A stretch of DNA of 64,000 nt from Devosia sp. (lineage in GTDB: Bacteria > Pseudomonadota > Alphaproteobacteria > Rhizobiales > Devosiaceae). Where the stretch lies: assembly GCF_017744655.1 (NCBI RefSeq), contig NZ_JAGIAW010000005.1, positions 186,001 to 250,000 on the forward strand, in the 5' to 3' direction. Below, one piece after another: positions 34,516-44,323 of this stretch (position 1 is the first letter of the stretch; every line of letters starts with the position of its first letter). The notes under the pieces were generated by a model, which was not told the origin of the DNA, made no database searches, and saw only the letters and a program-made list of their open reading frames with translations. The position numbers and the translations under genes were made by a program.

Positions 34516-35358
34516 ATGTCGAACGCCCAGCTTTCCACCATCATCGAAGCCGCCTTTGAGAACCGGGCCGAGATCAATTTCTCGACCAAAGGCGAAGTGC
34601 GCGATGCGGTGGAAACGGCGCTGAACCTGCTCGATAGCGGACAGGCTCGCGTGGCCGAGAAGGTCGATGGCGAGTGGCAGGTTAATCAGTGGCTGAAGAA
34701 GGCCGTGCTGCTGTCCTTCCGTCTCAATGACAATGTGCTCATCGAAGGCGCGCCGGGCGGGGCCAACTGGTTCGACAAGGTGCCGAGCAAGTTTGTGGGT
34801 TGGGGCGACAACCAGTATCGCGCGGCCGGTTTCCGCACCGTGCCGGGCGCCGTGGTGCGCCAGTCGGCCTTTATCGGCAAGGGTGTCATCCTGATGCCGA
34901 GCTTTGTGAATCTCGGGGCCTATGTCGATGAAAACACCATGGTCGATACCTGGGCCACGGTGGGGTCTTGCGCGCAGATCGGCAAGAATGTGCACCTTTC
35001 GGGCGGCGTCGGCATTGGCGGCGTGCTCGAGCCGCTGCAGGCCAATCCGACCATCATCGAAGACAATTGCTTTGTCGGTGCGCGTTCGGAAGTCGTCGAA
35101 GGCGTCATCGTCGGCGAAGGGTCGGTGATCTCCATGGGCGTCTTCATTGGCGCTTCGACGAAGATCATCAATCGCGCCACCGGCGAAGTGCATATGGGCA
35201 AAGTGCCGCCCTATTCGGTCGTCGTTTCAGGTTCACTGCCGGGCAAGCCGCTGCCGGATGGCACGCCGGGCCCGAGCCTTTATTGCGCTGTGATCGTCAA
35301 GACGGTCGATGCGCAGACGCGCTCGAAGACCGGCATCAACGAACTGTTGCGCGACTAA
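34516..35358 (+). CDS. dapD: Tetrahydrodipicolinate N-succinyltransferase
   Basis: A 280-residue left-handed beta-helix acyltransferase that puts succinyl from succinyl-CoA onto tetrahydrodipicolinate in the diaminopimelate/lysine pathway. An N-terminal helical domain (1-100, [15 protein letters not shown]) precedes hexapeptide repeats ([32 protein letters not shown]). ATG at 34516 follows TAGGAG at six bases; an upstream ATG would add 11 unrelated residues. It works with dapE 600 bases downstream. Confidence 0.96.
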   Translation: MSNAQLSTIIEAAFENRAEINFSTKGEVRDAVETALNLLDSGQARVAEKVDGEWQVNQWLKKAVLLSFRLNDNVLIEGAPGGANWFDKVPSKFVGWGDNQYRAAGFRTVPGAVVRQSAFIGKGVILMPSFVNLGAYVDENTMVDTWATVGSCAQIGKNVHLSGGVGIGGVLEPLQANPTIIEDNCFVGARSEVVEGVIVGEGSVISMGVFIGASTKIINRATGEVHMGKVPPYSVVVSGSLPGKPLPDGTPGPSLYCAVIVKTVDAQTRSKTGINELLRD

Positions 35359-35461
35359 GTCGGGGTTCGGTGCACATAATAGGCAGCGCTGGCTCTTGCC
35401 GCGCTGTCATCCTACTCTTCGCATTGCGCCGGAATGATTCCGGGCCAATGTGGGGGAAGTC

Positions 35462-35941
35462 ATGGATAAAATCGTTGCACTATTGACCACGTCTGAAGGC
35501 CGGATCGGCCGCCAGCAATGGTGGATCGGCGTGCTCGCCGTTTTCGTCATCGCGCTGGTGGTCAGCATCGTCTTGAACTTCATTGCCTTTGGCAATTTCA
35601 CCATTCTTGCCTGGCTCTATGTGTTGCTGAACCTGGCCCTGCTGTGGCCGACCTACAATCTCGGCATGAAGCGCCGGCATGACCGCGGCAGCGATGGCAT
35701 GGACCTCAAGATCTTGCTCGGCGCCAGCGTGCTGCTCAACCTCTTAACCGCGACCGGCATCGGCTTTTCGGTGGTGGATATCGGGGGTGGCGTGATGCTG
35801 CCGCAGCCGCCGTTCTGGTTGACCGCGCTCAATCTTATCTTTGGCATTTTTGCCATCTACATGCTCGTGCAGCTCGGTTTTCTCAAGGGCACCACGGGCT
35901 CCAATTCCTATGGTGCCGATCCCGTCGGCGCCGCTGCCTGA
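35462..35941 (+). CDS. DUF805 domain membrane protein
   Basis: A 159-residue protein with four predicted transmembrane helices and the DUF805 pattern: SEGRIGRQQWWIGVLAVF at residues 10-27, a loop with MKRRHDRGSDGM near 75, and a final helix. GGGGGAAG just before ATG 35462 is a strong ribosome site; four codons earlier is a second ATG. It is inserted between dapD and dapE. Function is unknown. Confidence 0.88.
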   Translation: MDKIVALLTTSEGRIGRQQWWIGVLAVFVIALVVSIVLNFIAFGNFTILAWLYVLLNLALLWPTYNLGMKRRHDRGSDGMDLKILLGASVLLNLLTATGIGFSVVDIGGGVMLPQPPFWLTALNLIFGIFAIYMLVQLGFLKGTTGSNSYGADPVGAAA

Positions 35942-35958
35942 CCTTTAGGACTTATCCG

Positions 35959-37113
35959 TTGACCATCGACCCGCAGAACCTGCTCGAACGCCTCATTGTC
36001 TGCCCCTCGGTAACGCCGGAGGCGGCCGGGGCGCTCGACCTTTTGGGCAAGGAGCTGGAAGCGATCGGCTTTGCCGTGACGCATCTGCGGTTCGATGGTG
36101 ACGGGTCCTATCCCGTCGACAATCTCTTTGCGACGCGCGGCACGGGCGGGCGGAAGCTGCTCTTTGCCGGGCATACCGACGTGGTGCCACCGGGTGATCG
36201 CGCGCAATGGACCAGCGATCCCTTCGTGCCGCGGGTCGAAGGCGGCAAGCTTTTTGGGCGCGGGGCGGCCGATATGAAATCGGGTGTCGCGGCCTTTGTG
36301 GCGGCCTGTGCCGCCACTCCGTCAGAGGCCGGCACGATCCAGCTTGCCATTACCAATGACGAAGAGGCCGATGCCATCAATGGCACGGAAAAGCTCGTGC
36401 GCTGGATGGCCGATAATGGCCACAGCTTCGACTTCGCGCTGGTGGGTGAGCCGAGCTCGGCCGAGGCGCTGGGCGACAGCATCAAGATCGGGCGGCGCGG
36501 GTCGTTTTCGGGCGCGGTGACGGTGAAAGGCGTGCAGGGGCATGTCGCCTATCCGCACAAGGCGAACAATCCGCTGCCTGTGCTGGCCGCTATTCTGACG
36601 GCGCTGAGCACGACCAAACTCGACGATGGCACGGAGCACTTTCCCCCCAGCAACCTTGAAGTGACGACGGTGGATGTCGGCAATCCCACCAGCAATGTCA
36701 TTCCGGGCGCCGGGACGCTCAAATTCAATATCCGCTACAATGACGCCTGGACGCCGGACAGTTTGGCAGACTGGGTGCGCGAGCGGATCGCTTCAGTCGA
36801 GGCGAAGGGCACCGAGGTCAGGTTTGAACTGGCCGGCGTGCCGTCGCGGTCGTTCCTCTCGCCGCTTTCCGACGATATCGACACGCTGTCCGATGCCATC
36901 GAGGATGTGACCGGGCGGCGGCCTGAATATTCGACCGGCGGCGGCACGTCGGATGCGCGCTTCATCGCGCAATACGGACCGGTGGTGGAGTGCGGCCTCG
37001 TTGGCCCCTCCATGCACAAGGCGGACGAGCATATCGCCATTACCGACCTTGTCGGGCTGACGGCGATCTATGAGAGCTTTATGGCCAGATTTTTCGCGAG
37101 CGAGGCGGAATGA
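35959..37113 (+). CDS. dapE: Succinyl-diaminopimelate desuccinylase
   Basis: A 384-residue M20 zinc enzyme that removes succinate to give L,L-diaminopimelate. Blocks: CPSVTPEAAGALDLL, FAGHTDVVPPGD (metal His, Asp), GRGAADMKSG, ITNDEEADAINGTEK (catalytic Glu), GRRGSFSGAVTVKG and ending YGPVVECGLVGPSMHKADEH. It uses a TTG start (35959) with TTAGGA 8 bases upstream. Length is normal. It overlaps the next gene by ATGA. Confidence 0.95.
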   Translation: MTIDPQNLLERLIVCPSVTPEAAGALDLLGKELEAIGFAVTHLRFDGDGSYPVDNLFATRGTGGRKLLFAGHTDVVPPGDRAQWTSDPFVPRVEGGKLFGRGAADMKSGVAAFVAACAATPSEAGTIQLAITNDEEADAINGTEKLVRWMADNGHSFDFALVGEPSSAEALGDSIKIGRRGSFSGAVTVKGVQGHVAYPHKANNPLPVLAAILTALSTTKLDDGTEHFPPSNLEVTTVDVGNPTSNVIPGAGTLKFNIRYNDAWTPDSLADWVRERIASVEAKGTEVRFELAGVPSRSFLSPLSDDIDTLSDAIEDVTGRRPEYSTGGGTSDARFIAQYGPVVECGLVGPSMHKADEHIAITDLVGLTAIYESFMARFFASEAE

Positions 37114-37655
37114 AGACCTTTGCGGCACTGAAGGAAGCGCTGGCCGGCTGGATCGCCATCATTCGCGGCGAGGCTGATTGGCAGAGGCATTTTACGATTT
37201 CTGCGGCCGGACTGACGACGGCACTGGTGCTGTTTCTGTTTTTTTCGCTGCTTTCGATCGCACTGGCGACGGCCGATGTCGGCATTCCGAATTTCTTCGG
37301 TCTCCTCATTGCACTGCTGGTGCAGAGCCTTTCCATCCTCGCGTTGCTTATCGGCATCTTTGTAACCCGGCGCATGGTGCCAGGCGACGCACGGGTGCTG
37401 GACCTGCTGGTGCCAGGGATTTATGCGCTGATCGCCTATCTCGTGGTTGGCACCATTCTCTCGCTGATTGCCGGACCGGTGCTGATTCTGCTCTGGATCG
37501 GCCTGGCTTTTCTGCTGTTTCATCTGGGCTGGCGGGTCGGCGGGTGGAATATTGGCGTTGCTGCGGCATTTGCGGTTTTGACCATGGTGCTGCTTGTCGG
37601 TATGCCAGTGACGCTCTACATGGTGCTTGGCCCCGTGGCCGCGCCCACACCTTGA
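37110..37655 (+). CDS. Hypothetical membrane protein A
   Basis: A 181-residue protein with at least four hydrophobic helices (near 33-52, 63-83, 103-128 and 150-172). The opening (residues 1-30) is amphipathic with LAGWIAIIRGEADWQRHF. No family was recognised. Its start overlaps the dapE stop, so it is translated with dapE. The next gene is of similar size and layout, beginning with a soluble segment that also contains a 'WIAIIRGEADWQRHF'-like layout ([17 protein letters not shown]), so the two look distantly paralogous. Confidence 0.78.
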   Translation: MKTFAALKEALAGWIAIIRGEADWQRHFTISAAGLTTALVLFLFFSLLSIALATADVGIPNFFGLLIALLVQSLSILALLIGIFVTRRMVPGDARVLDLLVPGIYALIAYLVVGTILSLIAGPVLILLWIGLAFLLFHLGWRVGGWNIGVAAAFAVLTMVLLVGMPVTLYMVLGPVAAPTP

Positions 37656-37671
37656 GACGAGATCCACGCCC

Positions 37672-38235
37672 TTGGCCCAGCCTAATTCTCCCTTTTTCGA
37701 AGAAGCCGCGAGCGCCGTCCGAGGCTGCGTTGCCCTCATTACCGGCAAGCGCGATGCTTCGGCCTATTTCGATTTTTCCCAGCGCGGCCTTGTCGGCAGC
37801 CTGATCGCGGCGGTCGTCGCCGTGATGCTGGCCGGCTTTGGGCCGGTGCTGTTCGGGATCAACATGCCGGCCGGGGCGGCGACGCAATCGGTCATCGTCA
37901 ATGCTGTGCTCTTCGTGGCGCAGGCGGGCATGGCTGCCCTCGTCCTCAGGCAGATGGGACGGCAGGATGGGTTCATTCCCTATCTCGTTGCCAGCAATTG
38001 GGTGACGCTGGTTTCGGCGGTGCTGCTGCTGATTTCGACGCTGTTCGGCGAGGCCGGCATCGTGCTGCTGCTCGGCATTGCCATCGTGGCGCTGCTGACG
38101 TTCATCAATATCGGCCGCTTCATCGTGACGCTGGCGCCGCTGCAGATCGGGCTTTTGTTCGTATCGCAGGCCGTGGGCGTGTTCCTGGCGCTGGGCATTG
38201 TTGCCTTGTTCCTCCCGGCGCCGGCGCTGACCTAA
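37672..38235 (+). CDS. Hypothetical membrane protein B (likely paralogue of the upstream gene)
   Basis: A 187-residue protein with about five hydrophobic helices. Shared with the previous gene: a short N-terminal segment with [35 protein letters not shown] preceding the first helix. TTG at 37672 is preferred because it opens [12 protein letters not shown] close to the homologous region; ATG at 37627 lies in the previous gene. It converges with truA (four-base overlap). No function is known. Confidence 0.68.
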   Translation: MAQPNSPFFEEAASAVRGCVALITGKRDASAYFDFSQRGLVGSLIAAVVAVMLAGFGPVLFGINMPAGAATQSVIVNAVLFVAQAGMAALVLRQMGRQDGFIPYLVASNWVTLVSAVLLLISTLFGEAGIVLLLGIAIVALLTFINIGRFIVTLAPLQIGLLFVSQAVGVFLALGIVALFLPAPALT

Positions 38236-38969
38236 TAGTCGACTTTAACGAAGTAGAGCCCTGCTGATGGCGCCATGGCGCCGCAGCGGCTGCGGTCGGC
38301 TGCGTCGAGCGCGGCGCGGAAATCGGCCGGGGTCCATCTGCCCTCACCAACCAGTTTCAGCGAACCCACCATGGAGCGCACCTGATGGTGGAGGAAAGAG
38401 CGAGCGCTGGCGGCAACGACGACGTGGTCGAGTTCGCGGCGCACGGCAAAATGGTCGAGCGTGCGGATGGGCGAATTGGCCTGGCACTCGGACGAGCGAA
38501 AGGTCGTGAAATCATGGCGGCCGAGGATTTTTTGGGCGGCTTCGTGCATCACTTCGGCATCGAGCGGCATGGGGACGTGCCAGACCTGATTGCGCTCGAG
38601 TGCGGCGGGGGCGCGGCGGTTGAGGATGCGGTATTCGTAGTGACGCGCGAGGGCTGAGAAGCGGGCCTCAAAGGTTTCGGGGACGATTTCGCAATCGATG
38701 ACCGCGGCGGGGTTGGGGCGCAGGTGATAGTTGAGTGCCTCGCGCACGCGAAACGGGTCGCGGTCGGTCGAGAGGTCGAAGTGGACGACCTGGCCGAGGG
38801 CGTGGACGCCGGCATCGGTGCGGCCGGAGGCCTGCGTCGTCACCGTCTCGCCAGAGAAGCGGAAGATGGCTTCTTCGAGGGCCTGCTGCACGCTCATCCG
38901 ATCGGCCTGGCGCTGCCAGCCGCAGAACGGGGTTCCATCGTACTCGAGCGTGATGCGATAGCGGGGCAT
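38232..38969 (-). CDS. truA: tRNA pseudouridine(38-40) synthase
   Basis: A 245-residue enzyme that makes pseudouridine at tRNA positions 38-40. Start [21 protein letters not shown], catalytic Asp in [18 protein letters not shown] (near residue 52), [15 protein letters not shown] and the closing [18 protein letters not shown] blocks are all present. Its start overlaps the fmt stop by one base (TGATG), making def-fmt-truA an operon read on the minus strand. Confidence 0.96.
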   Translation of the reverse strand: MPRYRITLEYDGTPFCGWQRQADRMSVQQALEEAIFRFSGETVTTQASGRTDAGVHALGQVVHFDLSTDRDPFRVREALNYHLRPNPAAVIDCEIVPETFEARFSALARHYEYRILNRRAPAALERNQVWHVPMPLDAEVMHEAAQKILGRHDFTTFRSSECQANSPIRTLDHFAVRRELDHVVVAASARSFLHHQVRSMVGSLKLVGEGRWTPADFRAALDAADRSRCGAMAPSAGLYFVKVDY

Positions 38970-39895
38970 CAGCCGATGACGGTTGCGGGCAAGACCCCTG
39001 CCCCGCGCAGGAACGTTGCGGCATCCATGGCGCCCTTGCCTTCGCGCTGCACCTGGGTGAGGCGGACGGCGTCGGAACCACAGGCGATGGTGAGTTCGGG
39101 GCCGATCAGGGTGCCGGGGGCGGCATTGCCGGATGCGAGCGTGGAGCGCAGGGCCTTGATGCGGGTCGGCTTGCCGGCCAGCTCAAGCTCGAACCAGGCG
39201 CCCGGGAACGGCGAGAGGCCGCGGATGGTGTTGTGCACCTCTTCGGCGGATTTGGAGAAATCGAGCTTGGCCTCGGTCTTCTCGATCTTTGCCGCATAGG
39301 TAACGCCCTCTTCGGGCTGGGGCGTGAAATCGAGGCTGCCGCGTTCGAGCGCGGCGAGCGCGCGGCCCATGAGATCGGCGCCGAGGCGCATCATCTGGTC
39401 GTGCAGTTCGCCCGCGGTCATGTCGGGGCCGATGGGGATGATTTCGGTCGGGCCCATGGCGCCAGTATCGAGACCTTCGTCCATGTTCATGACGACGATG
39501 CCGGTCTGCTTGTCCCCGGCCATAATGGCGCGCTGCATGGGCGCGGCACCGCGCCAGCGGGGCAGGAGCGAACCGTGGAGATTGAGGCAGCCTTCGGTTG
39601 GCGCTTCGAGGATGGCCTTGGGCAGAATCAGGCCATAGGCGACGACCACGGCAACATCGGCGCCGAGCGAGGCGAATTGCAGCTGTTCGGCTTCGTTACG
39701 GAGGCTTTTAGGCGTGAAGACGGGAATGCCGAAATTCTCGGCCGCTTCATGCACCGGGCTCTTGCGCTCGGCTTGGCCGCGGCCGGCCGGCTTTGGCGCG
39801 CGCGTATAGACGGCGAGGACTTCGTGGCCGGAAGCGACGATCTCGGTCAGCGTCGGCACGGAAAATTCGGGCGTGCCCATGAAGACGACGCGCAT
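38969..39895 (-). CDS. fmt: Methionyl-tRNA formyltransferase
   Basis: A 308-residue enzyme that formylates Met-tRNAi. Blocks: [19 protein letters not shown], the folate-binding [21 protein letters not shown] (near residue 110) and the C-terminal OB-like domain from about 205. ATG at 39895 opens the canonical sequence; nine codons upstream are non-homologous. Downstream is truA (overlapping), upstream is def after a repeat. Confidence 0.96.
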   Translation of the reverse strand: MRVVFMGTPEFSVPTLTEIVASGHEVLAVYTRAPKPAGRGQAERKSPVHEAAENFGIPVFTPKSLRNEAEQLQFASLGADVAVVVAYGLILPKAILEAPTEGCLNLHGSLLPRWRGAAPMQRAIMAGDKQTGIVVMNMDEGLDTGAMGPTEIIPIGPDMTAGELHDQMMRLGADLMGRALAALERGSLDFTPQPEEGVTYAAKIEKTEAKLDFSKSAEEVHNTIRGLSPFPGAWFELELAGKPTRIKALRSTLASGNAAPGTLIGPELTIACGSDAVRLTQVQREGKGAMDAATFLRGAGVLPATVIG

Positions 39896-39914
39896 GACGA
39901 GAGCCTCTCTTTTT

Positions 39915-40036
39915 CCTCTCCCCATCGGGGAGAGGGTGGATCGCCCGCAGGGCGAGACGGGTGAGGGTGCTCTAGCCCAAGGCGCAGCACCCCCTCATCC
40001 GGCGCTTCGCGCCACCTTCTCCCCGATGGGGAGAAG
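39915..40036. repeat. Family D palindromic repeat pair between def and fmt
   Basis: Left CCTCTCCCCATCGGGGAGAG with TCGCCCGCAGGGCGAGACGG, right GGCGCTTCGCGCCACCTTCT with CCCCGATGGGGAGAAG. It lies between the def stop and fmt start on the minus strand, separating two genes that function together. Related to the repeat after glpD. Confidence 0.8.
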
Positions 40037-40042
40037 AATAGA

Positions 40043-40558
40043 TCAACGCGCGGCGAGCTTTGCCTGCTTGTCGAACTTCTTGATGACGCGGTCGCGCTTC
40101 AGGCGGCTGAGATAGTCGATGTAGAGCACGCCATCGAGGTGATCGAGTTCGTGCTGGATACAGACGGCGAGCTTGCCATCGGCGTCCTTGGTGACTTCCT
40201 GGCCGTCGAGGTCAGTGTACTTCACCGTGACCGTGGAAGGACGCTCGACTTCATAGTAAAGCTCGGGGATCGAGAGGCACCCCTCTTCGGTCACCTGGAT
40301 CTCGTCGCCGAACTTGGTGATTTCGGGATTGATCATGACGAGCGGCGTCGGGGTTTCGCCTTCGGGGGCGAGGTCCATGACGACGATGCGCTTCATCACC
40401 CCGATCTGGGGCGCAGCAAGGCCAATGCCCGGCGCGTCATACATGGTATCGAGCATGTCCTTGGCCAGCGTCTTGATCTCTTCGTCGACCTCGACGATGG
40501 GATCGGCAACTGCGCGCAGGCGCGCGTCGGGAATGATGAGAATAGGGCGGATGGCCAT
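40043..40558 (-). CDS. def: Peptide deformylase
   Basis: A 171-residue iron or zinc hydrolase removing formyl from new N-termini. Three family motifs: GIGLAAPQIGV, EEGCLSIPELY and QHELDHLDGVLY, which give the Cys and two His ligands and catalytic Glu. ATG at 40558 starts MAIRPILIIPDARLR. It is at the head of the def-fmt-truA group, 147 bases from fmt with a repeat in between. Length is normal. Confidence 0.97.
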   Translation of the reverse strand: MAIRPILIIPDARLRAVADPIVEVDEEIKTLAKDMLDTMYDAPGIGLAAPQIGVMKRIVVMDLAPEGETPTPLVMINPEITKFGDEIQVTEEGCLSIPELYYEVERPSTVTVKYTDLDGQEVTKDADGKLAVCIQHELDHLDGVLYIDYLSRLKRDRVIKKFDKQAKLAAR

Positions 40559-40691
40559 GGCAAAGGTCCGGCGATATCTGGATTTGCCAGTGATATGGCG
40601 TCTTGAGGCTCTCTGGTCAACTGCGCAGCGGGTTTGCGCACCGCGCAGAATAGAACATTTTAAGAACAGAAGAATCGGGTAGAGTGCCCCC

Positions 40692-42116
40692 ATGAGTGAA
40701 CTCGACACTATTCTGTTCATGGCCGGCTCTGTGCCGGTGACCCTGGGGCTTGCGCTTGTTGTCGGCATCGTGGTGCTGCTGGCGACAGGCGTTTTTCTAC
40801 TCGTCGGCTCGGCGCGCGCCAATGCGCAGCGGGCCGATGAAGTGGCGCGGGAAGCGAGCGAAAACCTGAAAGCCAGTTTTCTCGAACAGATTGCGCAGCG
40901 CGACATGCGCATTCGCGACCTTGATCTCGGGATTGCGCGCGAGCGCGAGCGGTCGGGCGAACTGATCGACAATGAGCGGGAAAAGAACAGCGAGCTGACG
41001 GCTGAACTGGCGGCAATGCGAACGCGGCTCGACGAGCAGGCGCGGCAGAACGAAGCCAATATGAAGCGCTTTACCGAAGCGCGGCAGCAGATGACCGACG
41101 AGTTCAAGGCCATTGCCGGGGACGTGCTCAAAAGCCACGGCGAGACGTTTTCCAAGCAAAACCGCGAGCAGGTCGATACGCTGCTGAAACCGCTGCAGGA
41201 CAAGATTACCGAGTTTCACAAGAACCTCGTCGAAGATCGCTCCGCCATGGGCGAGCGCATTCGCGCTCTTGCCGAGAGCAATCTGCAGATCACCACGGAA
41301 GCGCAGAATCTGACGCGGGCGCTAAAAGGCAATTCGCAGACGCAGGGCGCCTGGGGCGAAATGATCCTGTCCACAATTCTCGAGCAATCGGGGCTGCGGG
41401 AGGGCGAACAGTATTTTACCCAGCAGAGCCATAGCGGCGAAGACGGGCAACGCGTCCGCACGGATGTCGAAATCCTGATGCCGAACGGGGACAAGCTGGT
41501 CATCGACTCAAAGGTGTCCCTGACCGCCTTCGAAGCCTTTGTGAACAGCGAGGAGCTGGATCGTGACCAGCATCTGCGCGCCCATATCACCTCAGTGCGC
41601 GGGCACATCACGACGCTGGGGGACAAGAGCTACCATCGCGCGGCCAAGTCGAGCCTCGACTATGTGATGATGTTCGTGCCGATCGAGTCGGCGCTGGCGA
41701 CGGCGATTCAGCATGACACCAAGCTTGTCGAATTCGGCATGGGCAAGGGCGTGATGCTGACCACGCCGACGACGCTGATGACGGTGCTGCGCACCGTGCG
41801 CAATGTCTGGGACATCGAAAAGCGCCACCAGAATGCGGAGGAGATCGCAGAGCGCGCCGGTGCGCTTTACGAGAAGGTCGCCGGGTTCCTTGGGACGATG
41901 GACAAGGTGGGCAGCAGCATCGAGCGCGCGCAGCAGGATTTTGCCAAGGCCAAGGACCAGCTGTCCACCGGGCGCGGCAATGTGGTGCGGCAGGTGGAGA
42001 TGCTGCGCGAACTTGGCGCGAAGTCGGGGAAGAGTTTGCCGGCGGGTTGGGATGGCGGGAGCGATGAGCAGCGGACGCTTAGGCTTGTGGGTGAGGAGCC
42101 GGGGGACAGGAATTAA
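40692..42116 (+). CDS. rmuC: DNA recombination protein RmuC
   Basis: A 474-residue protein with one N-terminal transmembrane helix (LGLALVVGIVVLLATGVFLLV, residues 17-38), a long coiled coil (about 45-190) and the RmuC nuclease-like domain (about 200-420, GNSQTQGAWGEMILSTILEQSGL, DVEILMPNGDKLVIDSKVSL, SLDYVMMFVPIESAL). In E. coli it limits inversions and other rearrangements. It diverges from def. Confidence 0.94.
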   Translation: MSELDTILFMAGSVPVTLGLALVVGIVVLLATGVFLLVGSARANAQRADEVAREASENLKASFLEQIAQRDMRIRDLDLGIARERERSGELIDNEREKNSELTAELAAMRTRLDEQARQNEANMKRFTEARQQMTDEFKAIAGDVLKSHGETFSKQNREQVDTLLKPLQDKITEFHKNLVEDRSAMGERIRALAESNLQITTEAQNLTRALKGNSQTQGAWGEMILSTILEQSGLREGEQYFTQQSHSGEDGQRVRTDVEILMPNGDKLVIDSKVSLTAFEAFVNSEELDRDQHLRAHITSVRGHITTLGDKSYHRAAKSSLDYVMMFVPIESALATAIQHDTKLVEFGMGKGVMLTTPTTLMTVLRTVRNVWDIEKRHQNAEEIAERAGALYEKVAGFLGTMDKVGSSIERAQQDFAKAKDQLSTGRGNVVRQVEMLRELGAKSGKSLPAGWDGGSDEQRTLRLVGEEPGDRN

Positions 42117-42131
42117 AGGCTGAGCGTGCTG

Positions 42132-42247
42132 CCACCCCCTCCCGGCCTCCCCCATCAAGGGGGAGGTGAAGGTCAGCGATTGGGGTGAGATATTGCCACA
42201 CGCTCGATACGACACCTCCCCCTTGATGGGGGAGGATGGGTGGGGGG
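42132..42247. repeat. Family B palindromic repeat pair (copy 6)
   Basis: Units CCACCCCCTCCCGGCCTCCC with CATCAAGGGGGAGGTG and CACCTCCCCCTTGATGGGGG with AGGATGGGTGGGGG. It lies between convergent rmuC and the DUF2945 gene. Confidence 0.86.
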
Positions 42248-42265
42248 ATGGCAGGCACCGGCGCC

Positions 42266-42478
42266 CTACCCTGCCCGCAATTCGCTCCGACTTTTCAGCA
42301 CCTGATCCCCATCCTCCTGCTCGATGAGATAGGCCGGCTCCTTCCGGCTCGCTTCGCGTGTAACCTCGGTTCCCTTGATGGTGCGGGTCACGCGACTGGT
42401 GAAGCGCTCGATGATCTTGCCGTGCGCCTCGTGTGCGCCCCAGGTCCAGCTAACTTTCGAACCTTTCCGAGATGCCAT
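42266..42478 (-). CDS. DUF2945 / HVA1-family small protein
   Basis: A 70-residue basic protein: MASRKGSKVSWTWGAHEAHGKI..., matching the DUF2945 (hypervirulence-associated, Tudor-like) domain over its whole length. Strong ribosome site GGAGGAGGCG seven bases upstream. Longer frames upstream are unrelated. Function is unknown; the Tudor-like fold suggests binding of nucleic acid or peptides. It diverges from the protease gene, leaving 211 bases with no clear extra element. Confidence 0.85.
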   Translation of the reverse strand: MASRKGSKVSWTWGAHEAHGKIIERFTSRVTRTIKGTEVTREASRKEPAYLIEQEDGDQVLKSRSELRAG

Positions 42479-42689
42479 GAGATCGCCTCCTCCATGGGGC
42501 AATAACCGTCCGTTCAAACGGTTGCCAAAGCCCGATTTCGCCGGGATTGTGGCCGCCGGATTAACGCTGCCGCAATGCAGCCAGCAACATTGCGAAACAT
42601 TAATGCTGGCGCAACTTCCCAGAAAGGCGGCACGTTCCATATCTAGTGCCACAAGCTGTTGAGAGCTTTTTCGAAGGAGACTTTTCCTT

Positions 42690-44222
42690 ATGCGTCCCAC
42701 TCTTCTTTCGCGTACGCGCCGCTGGCTTGGAGCATCGGCCCTGGCGCTTCTGGTGGGTATCGGTGGCGTGTCCACGGCATTCGTGCTGACGGGTCAGGCT
42801 GCCAATGCCCAAGTGCGCAATGTGGCTCAGATCGCTGTGCCGCAAGTCACCCAGCAGCAAGGCTTTGCCGACCTCGTTGATGCCGTGAAGCCGGCAGTCG
42901 TGTCCATTCTCGTTGAAGCTCAGGAACCGGCCCGCACGGTGCAGCGCGGCGGCGGTGACAACTTCCAGTTCAACTTCCCCGACCTGCCCGAAGGTCACCC
43001 CTTCCGTGACTTCTTCGACCAGTTCGGTGGCCCCGGAGGCCCGCGTGGTCAGGGTGGCGATGCCAAGCCGCGCCAGTTCATGGCTGCCGGTTCGGGCTTC
43101 ATCATTTCGGCTGATGGCTATGTGGTCACCAATAACCACGTCGTTTCCGATGCCACCAAGGTCACCGTGATCTTCGAAGACGGCTCCGAACAGGTTGCAA
43201 CGGTTGTCGGCACCGACGAGCGTACCGACCTTGCCGTACTCAAGATCGAAGGCAAGGACCTGCCCTTCGTGACGTTCGAGGACACCGCGAGCCGCGTTGG
43301 CGACTGGGTGGTTGCCGTTGGTAATCCGTTCGGCCTCGGTGGTACCGTGACCGTCGGCGTAATCTCGGGTGCCGGCCGCAATATCGGCGGCTCCAGCTAT
43401 GGCGATTTCCTGCAGATCGACGCAGCCGTGAATACCGGCAATTCGGGCGGCCCGGCCTTCAACACCAAGGGTGAAGTGGTCGGCGTCAATACTGCCATCT
43501 ATTCGCCCAATGGTGGCAATGTCGGTATCGCCTTTGCCATTCCGGCCCACACGGTCAAGCAGATCGTCAACCAGCTGATCGACACCGGTACGGTGACCCG
43601 CGGCTATCTTGGCGTCTCCATCCAGGACGTGACCAAGGACATTGCCGATAGCGTTGGCCTCGCCAATGCCCGCGGCGCCATTGTCCGCGAACCGGCCTCC
43701 GATGGCCCTGCCGGTGATGCCGGCGTCAAGTCCGGCGACATCATCACCCAGGTGGATGGCGACCAGATCGATGACGCGCTCGACCTCAGCCGTACCATTG
43801 CCAACAAGGCACCGGGTTCGGACGTCGAGCTGACCATCTGGCGCGATGGCGCGGAGACCAAGCTGACCGTCAAGCTCACCGAGCTGACCGAACAGGCTGC
43901 TCCGACCCAGGATCAGGCACCGGTTCCGCCGGCCGACGTTCCGGAAAGCACCTCTAGCCTGGGCATGACCCTGGTTCCCAATGGTGACGGTTCGGGCGGC
44001 CTCCTGATCCAGGACGTCCAGCCCGACAGCACCGCAGCCCAGCGTGGCCTCGCCGTTGGCGACGTGCTGCTCGAAATCGACAACAAGCCGCTGAGCACGA
44101 TTGCCGATTACGATGCCGCTATCTCGGGCGTGCAGAGCAAGGGCCTCGATACGGCCCTGGTCAAGGTTGCCCGCAACGGTGAAGCCCGCTTCATCGGCCT
44201 GCCGCTCGGTGAAGAAGGCTAA
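42690..44222 (+). CDS. degP: Do/HtrA-family periplasmic serine protease
   Basis: A 510-residue periplasmic protease-chaperone that handles misfolded envelope proteins. Signal peptide (about 1-40, cleaved near AANAQV), trypsin-like domain with triad H150 (VTNNHVVS), D180 (DERTDLAVL) and S252 (NTGNSGGPAF), then two PDZ domains (about 300-390 and 410-500). The Gly/Pro-rich stretch at 112-130 is the LA-loop region. It is DegP-like by gene order and size, but DegQ or MucD are equally possible. The two-component pair follows downstream. Confidence 0.94.
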   Translation: MRPTLLSRTRRWLGASALALLVGIGGVSTAFVLTGQAANAQVRNVAQIAVPQVTQQQGFADLVDAVKPAVVSILVEAQEPARTVQRGGGDNFQFNFPDLPEGHPFRDFFDQFGGPGGPRGQGGDAKPRQFMAAGSGFIISADGYVVTNNHVVSDATKVTVIFEDGSEQVATVVGTDERTDLAVLKIEGKDLPFVTFEDTASRVGDWVVAVGNPFGLGGTVTVGVISGAGRNIGGSSYGDFLQIDAAVNTGNSGGPAFNTKGEVVGVNTAIYSPNGGNVGIAFAIPAHTVKQIVNQLIDTGTVTRGYLGVSIQDVTKDIADSVGLANARGAIVREPASDGPAGDAGVKSGDIITQVDGDQIDDALDLSRTIANKAPGSDVELTIWRDGAETKLTVKLTELTEQAAPTQDQAPVPPADVPESTSSLGMTLVPNGDGSGGLLIQDVQPDSTAAQRGLAVGDVLLEIDNKPLSTIADYDAAISGVQSKGLDTALVKVARNGEARFIGLPLGEEG

Positions 44223-44267
44223 AACAACAGCGCTTTTGATTGCCTAGCGGCTCGAAAGCGCCCTATG

Positions 44268-44300
44268 GGCTCCGGGGTTTCCCTCCCCCCGGAGCCTTTC
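44268..44300 (+). terminator. Hairpin between the protease and regulator genes
   Basis: Stem GGCTCCGGGG (44268-44277) pairs with CCCCGGAGCC (44287-44296) around TTTCCCTCC, with only a short TTTC tail. It could act as a partial terminator or attenuator before the regulator, which begins 27 bases later. Confidence 0.6.
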
Positions 44301-44323
44301 AGTTCAGTAAGCGGAGCACCGGC

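Noticed and set aside
42479-42775. Longer frame (169 residues) of the DUF2945 gene
   Set aside because: The extra part is unrelated and the inner ATG has a very strong ribosome site.
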